This document shows positions 37,408-47,329 of a stretch of 64,000 nucleotides of DNA, piece by piece. Under the pieces are notes generated by a model. That model had not been told where the DNA came from. It made no database searches and saw only the letters and a program-made list of their open reading frames with translations. This DNA is from Polymorphobacter megasporae (lineage in GTDB: Bacteria > Pseudomonadota > Alphaproteobacteria > Sphingomonadales > Sphingomonadaceae). The position numbers and the translations under genes are program-made. How positions within the stretch are numbered: the stretch's first letter is position 1; each line of letters begins with the position of its first letter. The stretch covers positions 2,914,001 through 2,978,000 of the forward strand of contig NZ_CP081848.1 of assembly GCF_018982885.2 (NCBI RefSeq), read 5' to 3'.

Positions 37408-39345
37408 ATGATTCGACCGGGCGATCTTACGCTGCTGGCGGCGGCGCTGATCGCGGTGCCGGGACAAGCACAAACGGCAGCAGCGCCGGTCGAAATGCGG
37501 GCTCCGGGGGCGCCCGCGACCGACCCCGAACTGTTGCGCCCGCTGACGCCGCTCGCTGATTTCACCGTCGAGCCTGTTGCTCCCCCGACGGCGAGCGACG
37601 GCAAGCCGGTCGTAATCCACTACGACGTCAGCGTCGCCGGCATCGCCGCAACCGGGGTCGGGGATCAGTTCGACGCGCTTTCGACGCTGCGCGAGAACGG
37701 CCGCAAGAGCGAAAGCATGGCGCAGGTCGCGATCCGCGCCGACGAAGACGTCAAGCTGCTCGAAAAGCTGCTCCGCGCCGACGGTTATTTCGACGCACAG
37801 GCCGATTCGGCGATTACCCCGGTGCCGGGCGACGCGGCGCGGCTCAAGGTGGTGCTGACAGCGACTCCGGGCGAGCGCTACCGGCTGACGACGATCACCC
37901 TGACTGGTCCGGCGACGGTGCCGCCGCTGCTCGCGCGGTCGGCGTTCAAGCTCCAACCCGGGGCGCCGATTGTCGCCATCGACATCGAAAGCGCCGAAGC
38001 GAACATCAAGTTGCGGCTGCCCGAGCAGGGCTACCCGTTCGTTACGCTCGGCCAGCGCGATATCGTCCTCGACGACGTCACCCACGGCGGTGACTATACG
38101 TTGCCGGTCGCGCCGGGCGTGCGATCGCGCTTTGCCGGCATTCGGCTCGAAGGCGACCCGGTCCTACCCCCTGCGCACGTCGCGGTCATCGCCCGCTTCA
38201 AGCCGGGCGAGTTGTATGACAACCGCAAGGTCGACGACCTCCGCCGCGCGCTAGTGGCGACGAGCCTGTATTCGTCGGTGTCGATCGAGCCGGTGCCGCC
38301 CGCCGATAGCGCAGTCGACAGCGACGGCACCGCGCCGGTGGACCTGCTCGTCAAGGGCGGGCGCGGGCCACGGCGGACGCTGAGCGGCAGCGCGGGCTAT
38401 GCCACCGGCGAGGGCGTCAAGCTCCAGGGATCGTACATCAACCGCAACCGCTTCCCGCCCGAAGGCGCGCTCGAATACGACGTCATCGCCGGTAATCAGC
38501 TGCAGTCGCTCGGCGCGAGCTTTCGCCGCTCGAACGCCGGGCAGCGTGACCGAAGCTTCCAGGCGTCGCTGACCGCGGCCAACCAGGATTTTGCGGCGTA
38601 TAACGCCAAGACCGTGACGCTCGCCGCGTCGCTCGCGCGGCTGAGCACGCCGATCTGGCAGAAGCGCTGGACGTGGTCGGCGGGGCTCGAACTTACCGCG
38701 TCGCGCGAGCATGACTTCGACGAGTCGCGCTCGACGTCGGATGCGCGACTGTACGGTATCGTCGCGGTGCCATTGCAGCTCGGTTTCGACAGCAGTGACA
38801 ACCTGCTCGACCCGACCCGCGGTTTCCGCGTCACCATCCGCAACAGCCCCGAGCTCAGCTATCAAAGCACGGTGTTCGGCTACGACCGCAGCCAGATCGA
38901 GGGCACCGCGTATCGCCGCGTCGGCAAGAACATTGTCCTCGCCGCGCGCCTCCGCACCGCCGAGATCGTCGGCGCGTCGACCGCCGAGATCGCGCCGACG
39001 CGGCGTATCTATGCCGGCGGCGGCGGTTCGGTCCGCGGCTTCGGCTATCAGGAGCTTGGCCCCAAGGACGCGACGAATGCCCCGATCGGCGGGCGCAGCT
39101 CGGTCGAGTTCGGCACCGAGGTCCGCTACCGCTTCGGCAATTTCGGCGTCGTGCCGTTTCTCGATGGCGGGCAGGTGTACGATGCTTCGCTGCCCAAGTT
39201 GACGGGGCTCCGCTACGGAGCGGGCATCGGCGGGCGCTATTACACCAACTTCGGCCCGCTGCGTTTCGACGTCGCGACGCCGCTCGGACGCAAGCCCGGC
39301 GAGTCGCCGGTGTCGGTCTACATTTCCATTGGGCAGGCTTTCTGA
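37408..39345 (+). CDS. tamA: Autotransporter/translocation assembly outer-membrane protein TamA (BamA/Omp85 family)
   Basis: The protein has 645 aa from the ATG at 37408; a TTG at 37372 would add 12 residues without signal-peptide character. The signal peptide ends AVPGQAQ. About 200-300 residues of POTRA domains follow, then a 16-strand Omp85 barrel with YAGGGGSVRGFGYQELGP (the VRGF motif) near residue 545 and a C-terminal SIGQAF with terminal Phe. With TamB it helps insert outer-membrane proteins or move lipids between the membranes. Its stop overlaps the tamB start (TGATG). Confidence 0.93.
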   Translation: MIRPGDLTLLAAALIAVPGQAQTAAAPVEMRAPGAPATDPELLRPLTPLADFTVEPVAPPTASDGKPVVIHYDVSVAGIAATGVGDQFDALSTLRENGRKSESMAQVAIRADEDVKLLEKLLRADGYFDAQADSAITPVPGDAARLKVVLTATPGERYRLTTITLTGPATVPPLLARSAFKLQPGAPIVAIDIESAEANIKLRLPEQGYPFVTLGQRDIVLDDVTHGGDYTLPVAPGVRSRFAGIRLEGDPVLPPAHVAVIARFKPGELYDNRKVDDLRRALVATSLYSSVSIEPVPPADSAVDSDGTAPVDLLVKGGRGPRRTLSGSAGYATGEGVKLQGSYINRNRFPPEGALEYDVIAGNQLQSLGASFRRSNAGQRDRSFQASLTAANQDFAAYNAKTVTLAASLARLSTPIWQKRWTWSAGLELTASREHDFDESRSTSDARLYGIVAVPLQLGFDSSDNLLDPTRGFRVTIRNSPELSYQSTVFGYDRSQIEGTAYRRVGKNIVLAARLRTAEIVGASTAEIAPTRRIYAGGGGSVRGFGYQELGPKDATNAPIGGRSSVEFGTEVRYRFGNFGVVPFLDGGQVYDASLPKLTGLRYGAGIGGRYYTNFGPLRFDVATPLGRKPGESPVSVYISIGQAF

Positions 39346-42300
39346 TGGGGCGGATTGTCGCTCGCATCTTCCTCGGCCTGCTGCTGCTGATCGCGCTGCT
39401 CGTTGCGGCGGTCGTCGCGATCGACACCGGTCCGGGGCATGGCCTCGTGACGCGGCTGATCGCGGGCCTCAAGCCGGCGAACGGGATGCGTTACGGCGTC
39501 GGCGCGATCGACGGGTCGATCTACGGACGGATGACGTTGCGCGACGTCGTCGTCAGTGACCTAAAGGGCGTCGTTGCGACGATCCCGGCGGTGACGATCG
39601 ACTGGCATCCGGGGTCGCTGGTCCACAAGAAGGTCGCCGCCGACCTGATCGCCGCCGATCTCGTCACCGTCCTCCGCCGTCCGGAATTGATCCCGCAGCC
39701 CGGCCCGCTGCTTCCCGACATCGATATCGCGATCGGGCGCTTCACCGTCCGCCAGCTTGTCCTCGAGGCCCCCGTCACCGGTAAGCACGAGGTCATCGCG
39801 CTGAGCGGGGATACCGATATCGCCAGCGGCCGGGCGAAGGTGAACGCCGACGTCACCGCGGTCACCGGCGGCGACCGGCTCACGGTCAAGCTCGACGCGG
39901 TCCCTGACGCTGATCGCTTCATGGTCGACGCGCATCTGATAGCCCCCACCGGCGGTGTGGTTGACGGCTTCGCCAAGCTTCGCAAGCCGATCACTGCCGA
40001 TGTCGGCGGGAATGGAACGTGGACCGCGTGGCAGGGCAAGGCGAGCGCGACGCTCGGCGGCAGTCCGCTGGTTAATCTCGCGCTGACCGCGAACGCCGGG
40101 AAGTTCACCGCGGCCGGCAAGGCTCGCCCGGGCCTCGTCGTGCCGTCGGTTGCGAAACTGACCGACCCGGCGGTGGCGATCACGGCAAGCGCGGTTGCGG
40201 CCAACCGCATCCTCGACACCGATATCCATCTGTCGTCGCCTGCGCTCGACCTGACCGCGCGCGGCAAGCTCGATCTCGGGGCGGGGCGCTACGACGGGGT
40301 GAAAGTCGATGCGCGGCTGCTCAAGCCCGATGCGGCTATGGCGAGCGTCACCGGCCGCGACGTCCGCGCCGCGCTCGCGCTCGACGGGCCGTTCGCAACC
40401 CCGACGATCGACTATACCGTCACCGCCGCCGCGCTTGGCTTCGGCGCGAACGGGGTCGAGAACCTCAGCGCCAAGGGCGTCGCCACGGTCGATGCGAAGC
40501 AGATCCGCCTGCCGCTGCATTTGACGGCAAGCCGGGTCACCGGGGTCGACGCCGCGGTCGGCGGGCTGCTGCGGAATGTCCGCATCGACGGCGACATCTT
40601 GGTCACGGCGACGCAGGTTGCATCGGACAACCTGCGTCTGCGGTCGGACCAGATCGACGCGACCGTCGTCGCCGCGCTGACGCTCGCGACCGGTGACTAC
40701 ACCGCCGCCCTTAAGGGCCGGATCAACCGCTACGTCGTCGCTGGCGTCGGGATCGTCGATCTCGTCACCGATGCAAGACTTGTCCCGGCGGGGAAGGGGC
40801 AGGTCGCGCTCAAGGGTAATGTTCGCGCGACGACGCTGCGGATCGACAACCCGTCCGCGCGCGATTTTCTCGGCGGCAACGCGGTCGCGACGGCGGTGAT
40901 CGAGCGCGCGCCGAACGGACTAACCAGCGTCGGCTCGCTTCGGGTCACCGCGCCGAAGTTCCGCATCACCAACGGGCGCGGAACCTACCGTAGCGACGGG
41001 CGGATCGCCTTCACCGCCAGCGGATCACAGGCGCAATACGGCCCGTTCAGCCTCGACGCGAGCGGCACCGTCGCCAAACCGCAAGTCACGCTCCGTGCCA
41101 AGCGACCCAACGTCGGCGTCCAGCTCAGCGACGTCGTCGCGACGCTCAAGCCCGCGCCCGGCGGCTATGCGATCACCGCGAGCGGCGGTAGCCCGTACGG
41201 GCCGTTCGCGGTCGATGCCGGATTGCGCGTCGGCAAGGGGCCGCTGGTGGCGAATATCCGCCGAGCCTCGCTTGCCGGGCTGATCGTGACGGGCGAGGTC
41301 GCCGCGACACCCGCCGGACCGTACACCGGGGCGCTTAACCTGACCGGGCCGGGGCTGACCGGATCGATCCGGCTTGCGGCGGCGGGCAAGATCCAGCGCG
41401 CCGACGTTACCCTCCATGCCGCGAATGCGCGGATTCCCCTCCCTGAGCCGCTGTTGATCGCGGCGGGAGATGCGACCGCGACCGCGATGCTTTATCCCAA
41501 TGCGCCGCAGGTCAACGGGTCGGGCAGCTTCACCGGCATCCGCCAAGGATCGCTGGCGATCGCGCATGCCAAGGCGAGCGGCGATTATCGCGGCGGCAGC
41601 GGGCACATCGACCTCGCCGCCGACGGCACCAGCGGTGTGCCGTTCACCATCGCCGCCAACGCCGCGCTGACGCCGTCGGCGATCAAGGTCGACGGCCACG
41701 GCACGATCAGCGGCGTGGCGGTCCGCCTCGCCGCGCCCGCCGCAATCGCCCGCACCCGCGACGGCTACCGGCTGCTCCCGGCGACGATCGTCCTGCCGAA
41801 TGGACGGATCATTGTTGCGGGCAGCAGCGGCGCGACGACCGCGCTCGATGCCCGGCTCGACGCGGTCGACCTGGGGCTATCGGAGGCGTTCAAGCCCGGT
41901 CTCGGCCTCGGCGGCAAGGCGTCGGGCACGATTACCGCGACGCTGCCCGCGGGTGGTGGCGTGCCGACCGCGAACGTCAATTTGACGATCGCCGGGTTCA
42001 ACCGTGCCGGGATCGCCAGTCTGTCGACCCCGGTCGATATCGCCGTGCTCGGTGCACTCTCGGCGAGCGGGGGCGAAGCGCATGCGGTGCTGCGTCGTGC
42101 GGGCCTTGTGCTCGGGCGCGCAGAAGCAAGATTGGCGTCGATACCAGCGACCGGCGCGGGCTGGTCCGACCGGCTGATGGCGGCTCCGCTCACCGGCGGC
42201 GTCCGCTATAACGGCCCGGCCGAACTTCTCTGGGCGCTCGGTGGCATCTCCGGCCAGCAGTTGAGTGGCCCGCTGGCGATCGGCGCCGACTTCTCAGGCC

Positions 42301-43478
42301 ACATCGGTGCGCCGCAGGTTCGCGGGCTGCTCCGCGGCAAGGGATTACGCTATGAAAACAGCGCATACGGCACCGTCGTCGACCAGATCGACCTCGACAG
42401 CCGGTTTAACGACACCCGCCTCGACATCGTCAGTCTGACCGGGCGTGCCGGGGACGGCGGCACCGTCAGCGCATCGGGCTATGCCGACCTCGCCGCCGAC
42501 AAGGGCTTCCCGATCGACATTCGCGTCAAGCTGGCGAAGGCGCGCCTCGCCCGCAGCAAGGCGATCGAGGCGACGGTCTCGGGCACGCTCGCGGTGACCA
42601 ACGACAAGGCCAAGGGCGCTTTAATTGCAGGCGATCTCGTCCTCGACCGAACCCGCTACAACATCCTCCGCCCCGCCGCCGCCGAGGTGGTCGAGCTCGA
42701 CGGCGTCCGCCGCAAGAATGCCGCGCCGGTCGTGGTCAACCCTGCCGCCGGGCCGCCGAACGTGTTCAAGCTCGCGATCAAGGTCAACGCGCCGAACCAG
42801 ATCTTCGTCCAGGGCATGGGTCTCGAGGCCGAATGGCGCGCCGCGCTCACCGTCGGCGGCACCGCCGACACCCCGGTGATCGTCGGCTCGGTCAACCTCG
42901 AACGCGGCACCTATGCCTTCGGCGGTCGGCGATTCGACCTGTCGCGCGGCATCATCCGCTTCGCCGGCGAGGTTCCGCCGAACCCGACGCTCGACATCGA
43001 GGCGACGACGACGGTCGACGGGCTGACCGCGACGATCGACATCACCGGCCGCGCTTATGCGCCCGAGATCGCCTTCTCCTCGACCCCCGCGCTCGCGCAG
43101 GACGAGGTGCTGTCGCGGCTGTTGTTCGGCAGCTCGATCGCCGCGCTCACCCCGACGCAGGCGCTCCAGCTCGCGTCGTCATTGAACACGCTGCGCGGCA
43201 GTTCGGGCGGCGGCTTCAACCCGCTCGGCACCTTGCGGAAGGCGACCGGGATCGACCGGCTGCGGCTGCTCGGGGCCGATAATACGACGGGCGCGGGTCC
43301 GTCGGTCGCGGCGGGCAAGTATATCAGCAACCGGATTTACGTCGAAGTGACGACCGACGCGAAGGGCTATAGCACGACGCAGCTGGAGATCGGGCTGACG
43401 CGGACGCTGCGGCTGTTGTCGGCAGTCAGCTCGTTCGGAACGTCGAATGTTGGATTGAAATACTCGCGCGATTACTGA
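39345..43478 (+). CDS. tamB: Translocation/assembly module protein TamB (DUF490)
   Basis: The protein has 1377 aa. A single N-terminal membrane anchor (about residues 5-26, VARIFLGLLLLIALLVAAVV) is followed by a very long repetitive beta-taco region. The C-terminal DUF490 domain contains NLERGTYAFGGRRFDLSRG, LDIEATTTVDGLTATIDITG and EVLSRLLFG. It spans the periplasm and partners TamA. The one-base start/stop overlap with tamA and its length near 1300 aa are typical. Confidence 0.95.
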   Translation: MGRIVARIFLGLLLLIALLVAAVVAIDTGPGHGLVTRLIAGLKPANGMRYGVGAIDGSIYGRMTLRDVVVSDLKGVVATIPAVTIDWHPGSLVHKKVAADLIAADLVTVLRRPELIPQPGPLLPDIDIAIGRFTVRQLVLEAPVTGKHEVIALSGDTDIASGRAKVNADVTAVTGGDRLTVKLDAVPDADRFMVDAHLIAPTGGVVDGFAKLRKPITADVGGNGTWTAWQGKASATLGGSPLVNLALTANAGKFTAAGKARPGLVVPSVAKLTDPAVAITASAVAANRILDTDIHLSSPALDLTARGKLDLGAGRYDGVKVDARLLKPDAAMASVTGRDVRAALALDGPFATPTIDYTVTAAALGFGANGVENLSAKGVATVDAKQIRLPLHLTASRVTGVDAAVGGLLRNVRIDGDILVTATQVASDNLRLRSDQIDATVVAALTLATGDYTAALKGRINRYVVAGVGIVDLVTDARLVPAGKGQVALKGNVRATTLRIDNPSARDFLGGNAVATAVIERAPNGLTSVGSLRVTAPKFRITNGRGTYRSDGRIAFTASGSQAQYGPFSLDASGTVAKPQVTLRAKRPNVGVQLSDVVATLKPAPGGYAITASGGSPYGPFAVDAGLRVGKGPLVANIRRASLAGLIVTGEVAATPAGPYTGALNLTGPGLTGSIRLAAAGKIQRADVTLHAANARIPLPEPLLIAAGDATATAMLYPNAPQVNGSGSFTGIRQGSLAIAHAKASGDYRGGSGHIDLAADGTSGVPFTIAANAALTPSAIKVDGHGTISGVAVRLAAPAAIARTRDGYRLLPATIVLPNGRIIVAGSSGATTALDARLDAVDLGLSEAFKPGLGLGGKASGTITATLPAGGGVPTANVNLTIAGFNRAGIASLSTPVDIAVLGALSASGGEAHAVLRRAGLVLGRAEARLASIPATGAGWSDRLMAAPLTGGVRYNGPAELLWALGGISGQQLSGPLAIGADFSGHIGAPQVRGLLRGKGLRYENSAYGTVVDQIDLDSRFNDTRLDIVSLTGRAGDGGTVSASGYADLAADKGFPIDIRVKLAKARLARSKAIEATVSGTLAVTNDKAKGALIAGDLVLDRTRYNILRPAAAEVVELDGVRRKNAAPVVVNPAAGPPNVFKLAIKVNAPNQIFVQGMGLEAEWRAALTVGGTADTPVIVGSVNLERGTYAFGGRRFDLSRGIIRFAGEVPPNPTLDIEATTTVDGLTATIDITGRAYAPEIAFSSTPALAQDEVLSRLLFGSSIAALTPTQALQLASSLNTLRGSSGGGFNPLGTLRKATGIDRLRLLGADNTTGAGPSVAAGKYISNRIYVEVTTDAKGYSTTQLEIGLTRTLRLLSAVSSFGTSNVGLKYSRDY

Positions 43479-43634
43479 CCGAGGCTCTGTCCTACACAGC
43501 CCCGCCTATGTCATGGCCTCGCCGTCGCGCGGAACTATAGGAAATCTTGTCAGCGTAACGCGTACGAAACGAGATGCGTTTGGTGTTACCTATGTAAACT
43601 CAGCCATCAAAAGCGCGTTGGCCGCGGGCAGGGG

Positions 43635-44714
43635 GTGTGGCATCAGACGCGGGTGAAGCGCCTCATCCCACTCGCAATCTGCTGTCTCCTCCTCGGCAGG
43701 CAGGCCTCGGCGCAGGTCGTCGCGCAGCCGGTTCCCGACGAGGCGGTGTCAGATCGTGACGGAGATTTTGCTGCGTGGGTCGCTGGTTTTCGCGCCGCCG
43801 AGATCGCCAAGGGTGTATCCCCGGCCGCGCTCGATAGCGTAATTGGCGGCCTCCACTACTCGCCCCGCGTCGTCGAGCTCGATCGCGCCCAGCCCGACGA
43901 CAGCGGCCGGATCGCCCTATTTTCCGACTATGTCGACAAGCGCGTCGAGCCGGTCCGCATCGGTCGGGGCCGGTCGGTCGCCGAGGCGATGGCGGCCGAT
44001 CTCGCGGCCAACGAAGCGACCACCGGCGTCCCAGCGGCGATCGTCCTCGGCATCTGGGGAATGGAGTCGAGCTACGGCGCGGTCACCGGCAACTTCGACA
44101 TTCCGCGCTCGCTGGCGACCTTGGCCTTCGACGGACGGCGCCGCGCGCTGTTCACCAAGGAGCTCGAAGCGACGGTTAGCATCGTCGAGCGAGGGCTGAT
44201 CGGGCGCGACCGGCTGACCGGGTCATGGGCGGGCGCGATGGGCCAACCGCAGTTCCTGCCGTCATCTTACCTCAAATACGCCCGTGACGCCGACCATGAC
44301 GGCCGCGTCGACATCTGGGACTCGCGCCCCGACGTCGCGCTGTCGATCGCGACCTACCTCGGCACCAGCGGCTGGAAGCGCGGGCAGGGGTGGGGGTTGC
44401 CGATCATCGTCCCCGCCGGGTTCGACCGCGCCAAAGTCCGCAACCTCGTCGCCCCGACATCGTGCACCCGCGTCTATGAAAAGCACAGCCGCTGGATCCC
44501 GGTGTCGGAATGGAAGGCACTCGGTTTCGTCAGCGCGACCGGCTGGGGCGCTGCCGGCACGTCGGCCGACGACACCCTGGCGACGCTGGTCGAGCCAGAC
44601 GGTCCCGGGGGCCGCGCTTTCCTGACCTTCGGCAATTTCCGCGTCCTGCTCGCCTACAATTGCTCCAACTTCTACGCCCTGTCGGTCGGACTCCTCGGCG
44701 ATGCGCTGCGCTAG
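43635..44714 (+). CDS. mltB: Lytic murein transglycosylase, MltB family
   Basis: The protein has 359 aa from GTG 43635. A second GTG at 43653 gives MKRLIPLAICCLLLGRQASAQ, an equally good signal peptide, so the start is uncertain by 6 codons. It has the MltB/SLT_2 catalytic domain with the acid Glu in GIWGMESSYG, then GAMGQPQFLPSSY and the Asp-rich calcium-like loop DADHDGRVDIWDS. It cleaves peptidoglycan glycan strands in the periplasm. The end overlaps the RlpA gene by 14 bases. The 156-base gap upstream holds no supported feature. Confidence 0.91.
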   Translation: MWHQTRVKRLIPLAICCLLLGRQASAQVVAQPVPDEAVSDRDGDFAAWVAGFRAAEIAKGVSPAALDSVIGGLHYSPRVVELDRAQPDDSGRIALFSDYVDKRVEPVRIGRGRSVAEAMAADLAANEATTGVPAAIVLGIWGMESSYGAVTGNFDIPRSLATLAFDGRRRALFTKELEATVSIVERGLIGRDRLTGSWAGAMGQPQFLPSSYLKYARDADHDGRVDIWDSRPDVALSIATYLGTSGWKRGQGWGLPIIVPAGFDRAKVRNLVAPTSCTRVYEKHSRWIPVSEWKALGFVSATGWGAAGTSADDTLATLVEPDGPGGRAFLTFGNFRVLLAYNCSNFYALSVGLLGDALR

Positions 44715-45525
44715 GGCGGCCCTGCTTGCGGTCGCGGCCGCTGGCTGCGCGACGCATCGGCCCGAGGTCGCGCATCGCCCGGTTGCGGCTCGCCCCGCCA
44801 CCGCGCGCGCTGCACCCTCGACCCCCGATGGCCGCGTCAAGATCGGCCAGCCGTACATGGTGCTCGGCCACTGGTACACGCCATCGGACGACCGCAGCTA
44901 CGACGTCACCGGCATCGCCTCATGGTACGGCCCCGGCTTTCATGCGCTATCGACCGCAAGCGGCGAGCGCTACGACCAGGATGCGATCTCGGCGGCGCAC
45001 AAGACGCTGCCGCTGCCGTGCTACGTCGAGGTATCGAACCTCGACAACGGCCGCACCCTCGTCGTCCGGGTCAACGACCGCGGGCCCTTCGTCGACGGCC
45101 GGATTATCGACCTGTCGCGGCGCAGCGCCCAGCTCCTCGGGGTCGATCGCCCCGGCACCGCGCACGTCCGCGTCCGCCGGGTCTTCCCCGACCAGAGCGT
45201 CATCGCCTCGCTAGCACCCCCGCCCGCGCCACCACCACCGCCGGTCACCGCCGAGCCGCCGCCGGTGCCGGTCGTCCTCCCCGCCGCAACGCCGGGAACG
45301 GTCTTCATCCAGGTCGCCGCCGTCTCCGACCAGGGCCGCGCCGAATGGCTGATCGGCTATCTCCAGCAATACGCGCCGACCATCATCGCCCGCTCGCCGT
45401 CGGGGCTGTGGCGCGTCCGCCTCGGCCCGTTCGCGACGCGCGATGCCGCCACGCCGATACTGGCGCAGGTGCAGGCGGCGGGCTACACCGACGCCCGCAC
45501 CATCGTCGCCGTCCCCGGCGCCTGA
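44701..45525 (+). CDS. rlpA: RlpA-like septal-ring lytic transglycosylase lipoprotein with SPOR domain
   Basis: The protein has 274 aa. The lipobox AAAGC at the N-terminus predicts a lipoprotein. The double-psi beta-barrel domain (about residues 70-160) has ASWYGPGFH, TASGERYD and the catalytic-site VNDRGPF. A proline-rich linker (PPPAPPPPP) leads to a C-terminal SPOR domain (about 195-270), which binds denuded septal glycan. It cooperates with the upstream transglycosylase and the downstream PBP in cell-wall turnover. Confidence 0.93.
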   Translation: MRCARAALLAVAAAGCATHRPEVAHRPVAARPATARAAPSTPDGRVKIGQPYMVLGHWYTPSDDRSYDVTGIASWYGPGFHALSTASGERYDQDAISAAHKTLPLPCYVEVSNLDNGRTLVVRVNDRGPFVDGRIIDLSRRSAQLLGVDRPGTAHVRVRRVFPDQSVIASLAPPPAPPPPPVTAEPPPVPVVLPAATPGTVFIQVAAVSDQGRAEWLIGYLQQYAPTIIARSPSGLWRVRLGPFATRDAATPILAQVQAAGYTDARTIVAVPGA

Positions 45526-45548
45526 TCGCCACCGGAGTATTCGCCCTT

Positions 45549-46712
45549 ATGCGTCCCCTGATCCTCGTCCTGCTGATGTCGGCGACCGCCAGCACCGCCG
45601 CCGTCCCGGTGATGCCAGCCTTCGACACCCCTGCGCCGTATGCGTACATGAAGGACCTTTCGAACGGCATGGTCCTGCTCGACAAGGGCGCAGACACGCC
45701 GATGCCGCCGGCGTCGATGGGCAAGATGATGACCGTCTATGTCGCGTTCGACATGATCACCCGCGGCGAGGCGAAGCTCGACCAGAAGGTCACCGTCCGG
45801 CCCGAGACATGGACCAAGTGGCACTCGCAGGGCTCGACGATGTTCCTGTCGGTCAACGAGCAGGTCAGCGTCGAGAACCTGCTTCACGGTATCATCACCC
45901 TGTCGGGCAACGACGCCTGCGTCACGCTCGGCGAAGGTCTCGGCGGGACCGAGGATCAGTATGTGGCGCTGATGAACCGCGCCGCCGCCAAGATGGGACT
46001 CAAGGGGTCGCACTTCGCCAACACCAACGGCTGGCCCGACCCGAACGAGATGGTCACCCCGCGCGACCTCGCGATCATCGCCGAGCGGACGATCAAGGAC
46101 TTCCCGGCGCTCTACAAGAAGTTCTACGGCACCCCGTCGTTCACCTGGGGCAAGACGCTCGGCAAGGGCGACGACATCACCCAGGCCAACCGCAACCCGC
46201 TGCTCGGGCGAGTCGCTGGAGCCGATGGCTTGAAGACCGGGCATACCGAGGAAGCAGGCTATGGCTTCACCGGCTCGGCCGAGCAGGACGGGCGGCGGTT
46301 GGTGCTCGTCCTCGCCGGGCTCAAGTCGTTCAACGAGCGCATCTCCCAGTCGGTCGCGTTCATGGAATGGGGTTTCCGCGCGTGGACCCAGCTGCCGCTG
46401 GTCAAGGCGGGGCAGGAAGTCGGGCGTGCCGAGGTCTGGATGGGCGCGGCAAACGACGTCGGCCTGACCGGGGCGACCGACCTCAAGATCACCGTCCCGC
46501 GCGGATACGGTGCCGAGCGCAAGGTGACGCTTGTCTATGACGGCCCGATCAAGGCGCCGATCGCCAAGGGCCAGAAAATCGCCGAACTCGTCGTCACCAC
46601 GCCCGGCCTGCCGACCGCGCGCCTGCCGCTCGTCGCGACCGAAGCCGTTGCCGTTGCCGGTCCGTTCGGGCGCGTCGGCAGCGCGTTCCGCCACCTCGTC
46701 ATGGGGAAATGA
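45549..46712 (+). CDS. dacC: D-alanyl-D-alanine carboxypeptidase (PBP5/6 type)
   Basis: The protein has 387 aa. The ATG at 45549 begins a signal peptide MRPLILVLLMSATASTAA. The three penicillin-binding motifs are present: SMGK (active Ser), SGN in LSGNDAC, and KTG in LKTGHTEEAGYG. The C-terminal PBP5 domain follows, with a short terminal amphipathic end AFRHLVMGK for membrane attachment. It removes terminal D-Ala from peptidoglycan stems. The stop overlaps the tmk start (ATGA). Confidence 0.93.
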   Translation: MRPLILVLLMSATASTAAVPVMPAFDTPAPYAYMKDLSNGMVLLDKGADTPMPPASMGKMMTVYVAFDMITRGEAKLDQKVTVRPETWTKWHSQGSTMFLSVNEQVSVENLLHGIITLSGNDACVTLGEGLGGTEDQYVALMNRAAAKMGLKGSHFANTNGWPDPNEMVTPRDLAIIAERTIKDFPALYKKFYGTPSFTWGKTLGKGDDITQANRNPLLGRVAGADGLKTGHTEEAGYGFTGSAEQDGRRLVLVLAGLKSFNERISQSVAFMEWGFRAWTQLPLVKAGQEVGRAEVWMGAANDVGLTGATDLKITVPRGYGAERKVTLVYDGPIKAPIAKGQKIAELVVTTPGLPTARLPLVATEAVAVAGPFGRVGSAFRHLVMGK

Positions 46713-47329
46713 CGGGCAGATTCATCACGCTCGAAGGCGGGGAGGGGGCGGGCAAGTCGACCCAGGCGGCGCTCCTCGTCACCGCGCTTCGTGCCGAGGG
46801 GCTGGAGGTCGTGGCGACGCGCGAGCCCGGCGGAACTCCGGGTGCCGAAGCGATCCGCGCGCTGATCGTCGAGGGCGACCCCGACCGCTGGAGCGCGCTG
46901 ACCGAACTGCTGTTGGTCAATGCTGCCCGCGCCGACCATGTAGCCCGCCTGATCCGGCCGGCGCTCGAACGTGGGGCATGGGTCGTGTGCGACCGCTATG
47001 TCGATTCGACGCTTGCGTATCAGGGGGCGGGGAAGGGTGTCCCGCGTGAAGCGCTGATAGACCAGCACCGGCTGGCGACGGGCAATCTGTGGCCCGACCT
47101 GACGCTGGTGCTCGACCTGCCGGTCGACCTCGGCGAGACGCGCGCCATCGGGCGCGGCCGCCTCGACCGCTTCGAACTCACCGGAGGCGGGTTCCACGAC
47201 CGCGTCGCCAAGGCCTTCCGCGCCTCGGTTGTCGATGACCCCGCGCGTGTCCGGCTGATCGACGCGACCCGCGACCCTGCATCCGTTGCCGCCGCGATCT
47301 GGGCCGAAGTCGAGCCGCTGCTCGCGTGA
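46709..47329 (+). CDS. tmk: Thymidylate kinase
   Basis: The protein has 206 aa. The P-loop is LEGGEGAGKST, the DRY segment is VVCDRYVDSTLAYQG, and a TREPGGTPGAE loop follows the P-loop. It phosphorylates dTMP to dTDP. It is coupled upstream to dacC (ATGA) and downstream to holB (GTGA), the common tmk-holB order. Confidence 0.96.
   Translation: MTGRFITLEGGEGAGKSTQAALLVTALRAEGLEVVATREPGGTPGAEAIRALIVEGDPDRWSALTELLLVNAARADHVARLIRPALERGAWVVCDRYVDSTLAYQGAGKGVPREALIDQHRLATGNLWPDLTLVLDLPVDLGETRAIGRGRLDRFELTGGGFHDRVAKAFRASVVDDPARVRLIDATRDPASVAAAIWAEVEPLLA

Noticed and set aside
43531-43557. GGAAC-N18-CGTA, resembling the general-stress sigma factor EcfG promoter, upstream of the MltB-type gene
   Set aside because: The spacer is 18 rather than 16-17 and the -10 is CGTA rather than CGTT; the evidence is too weak.
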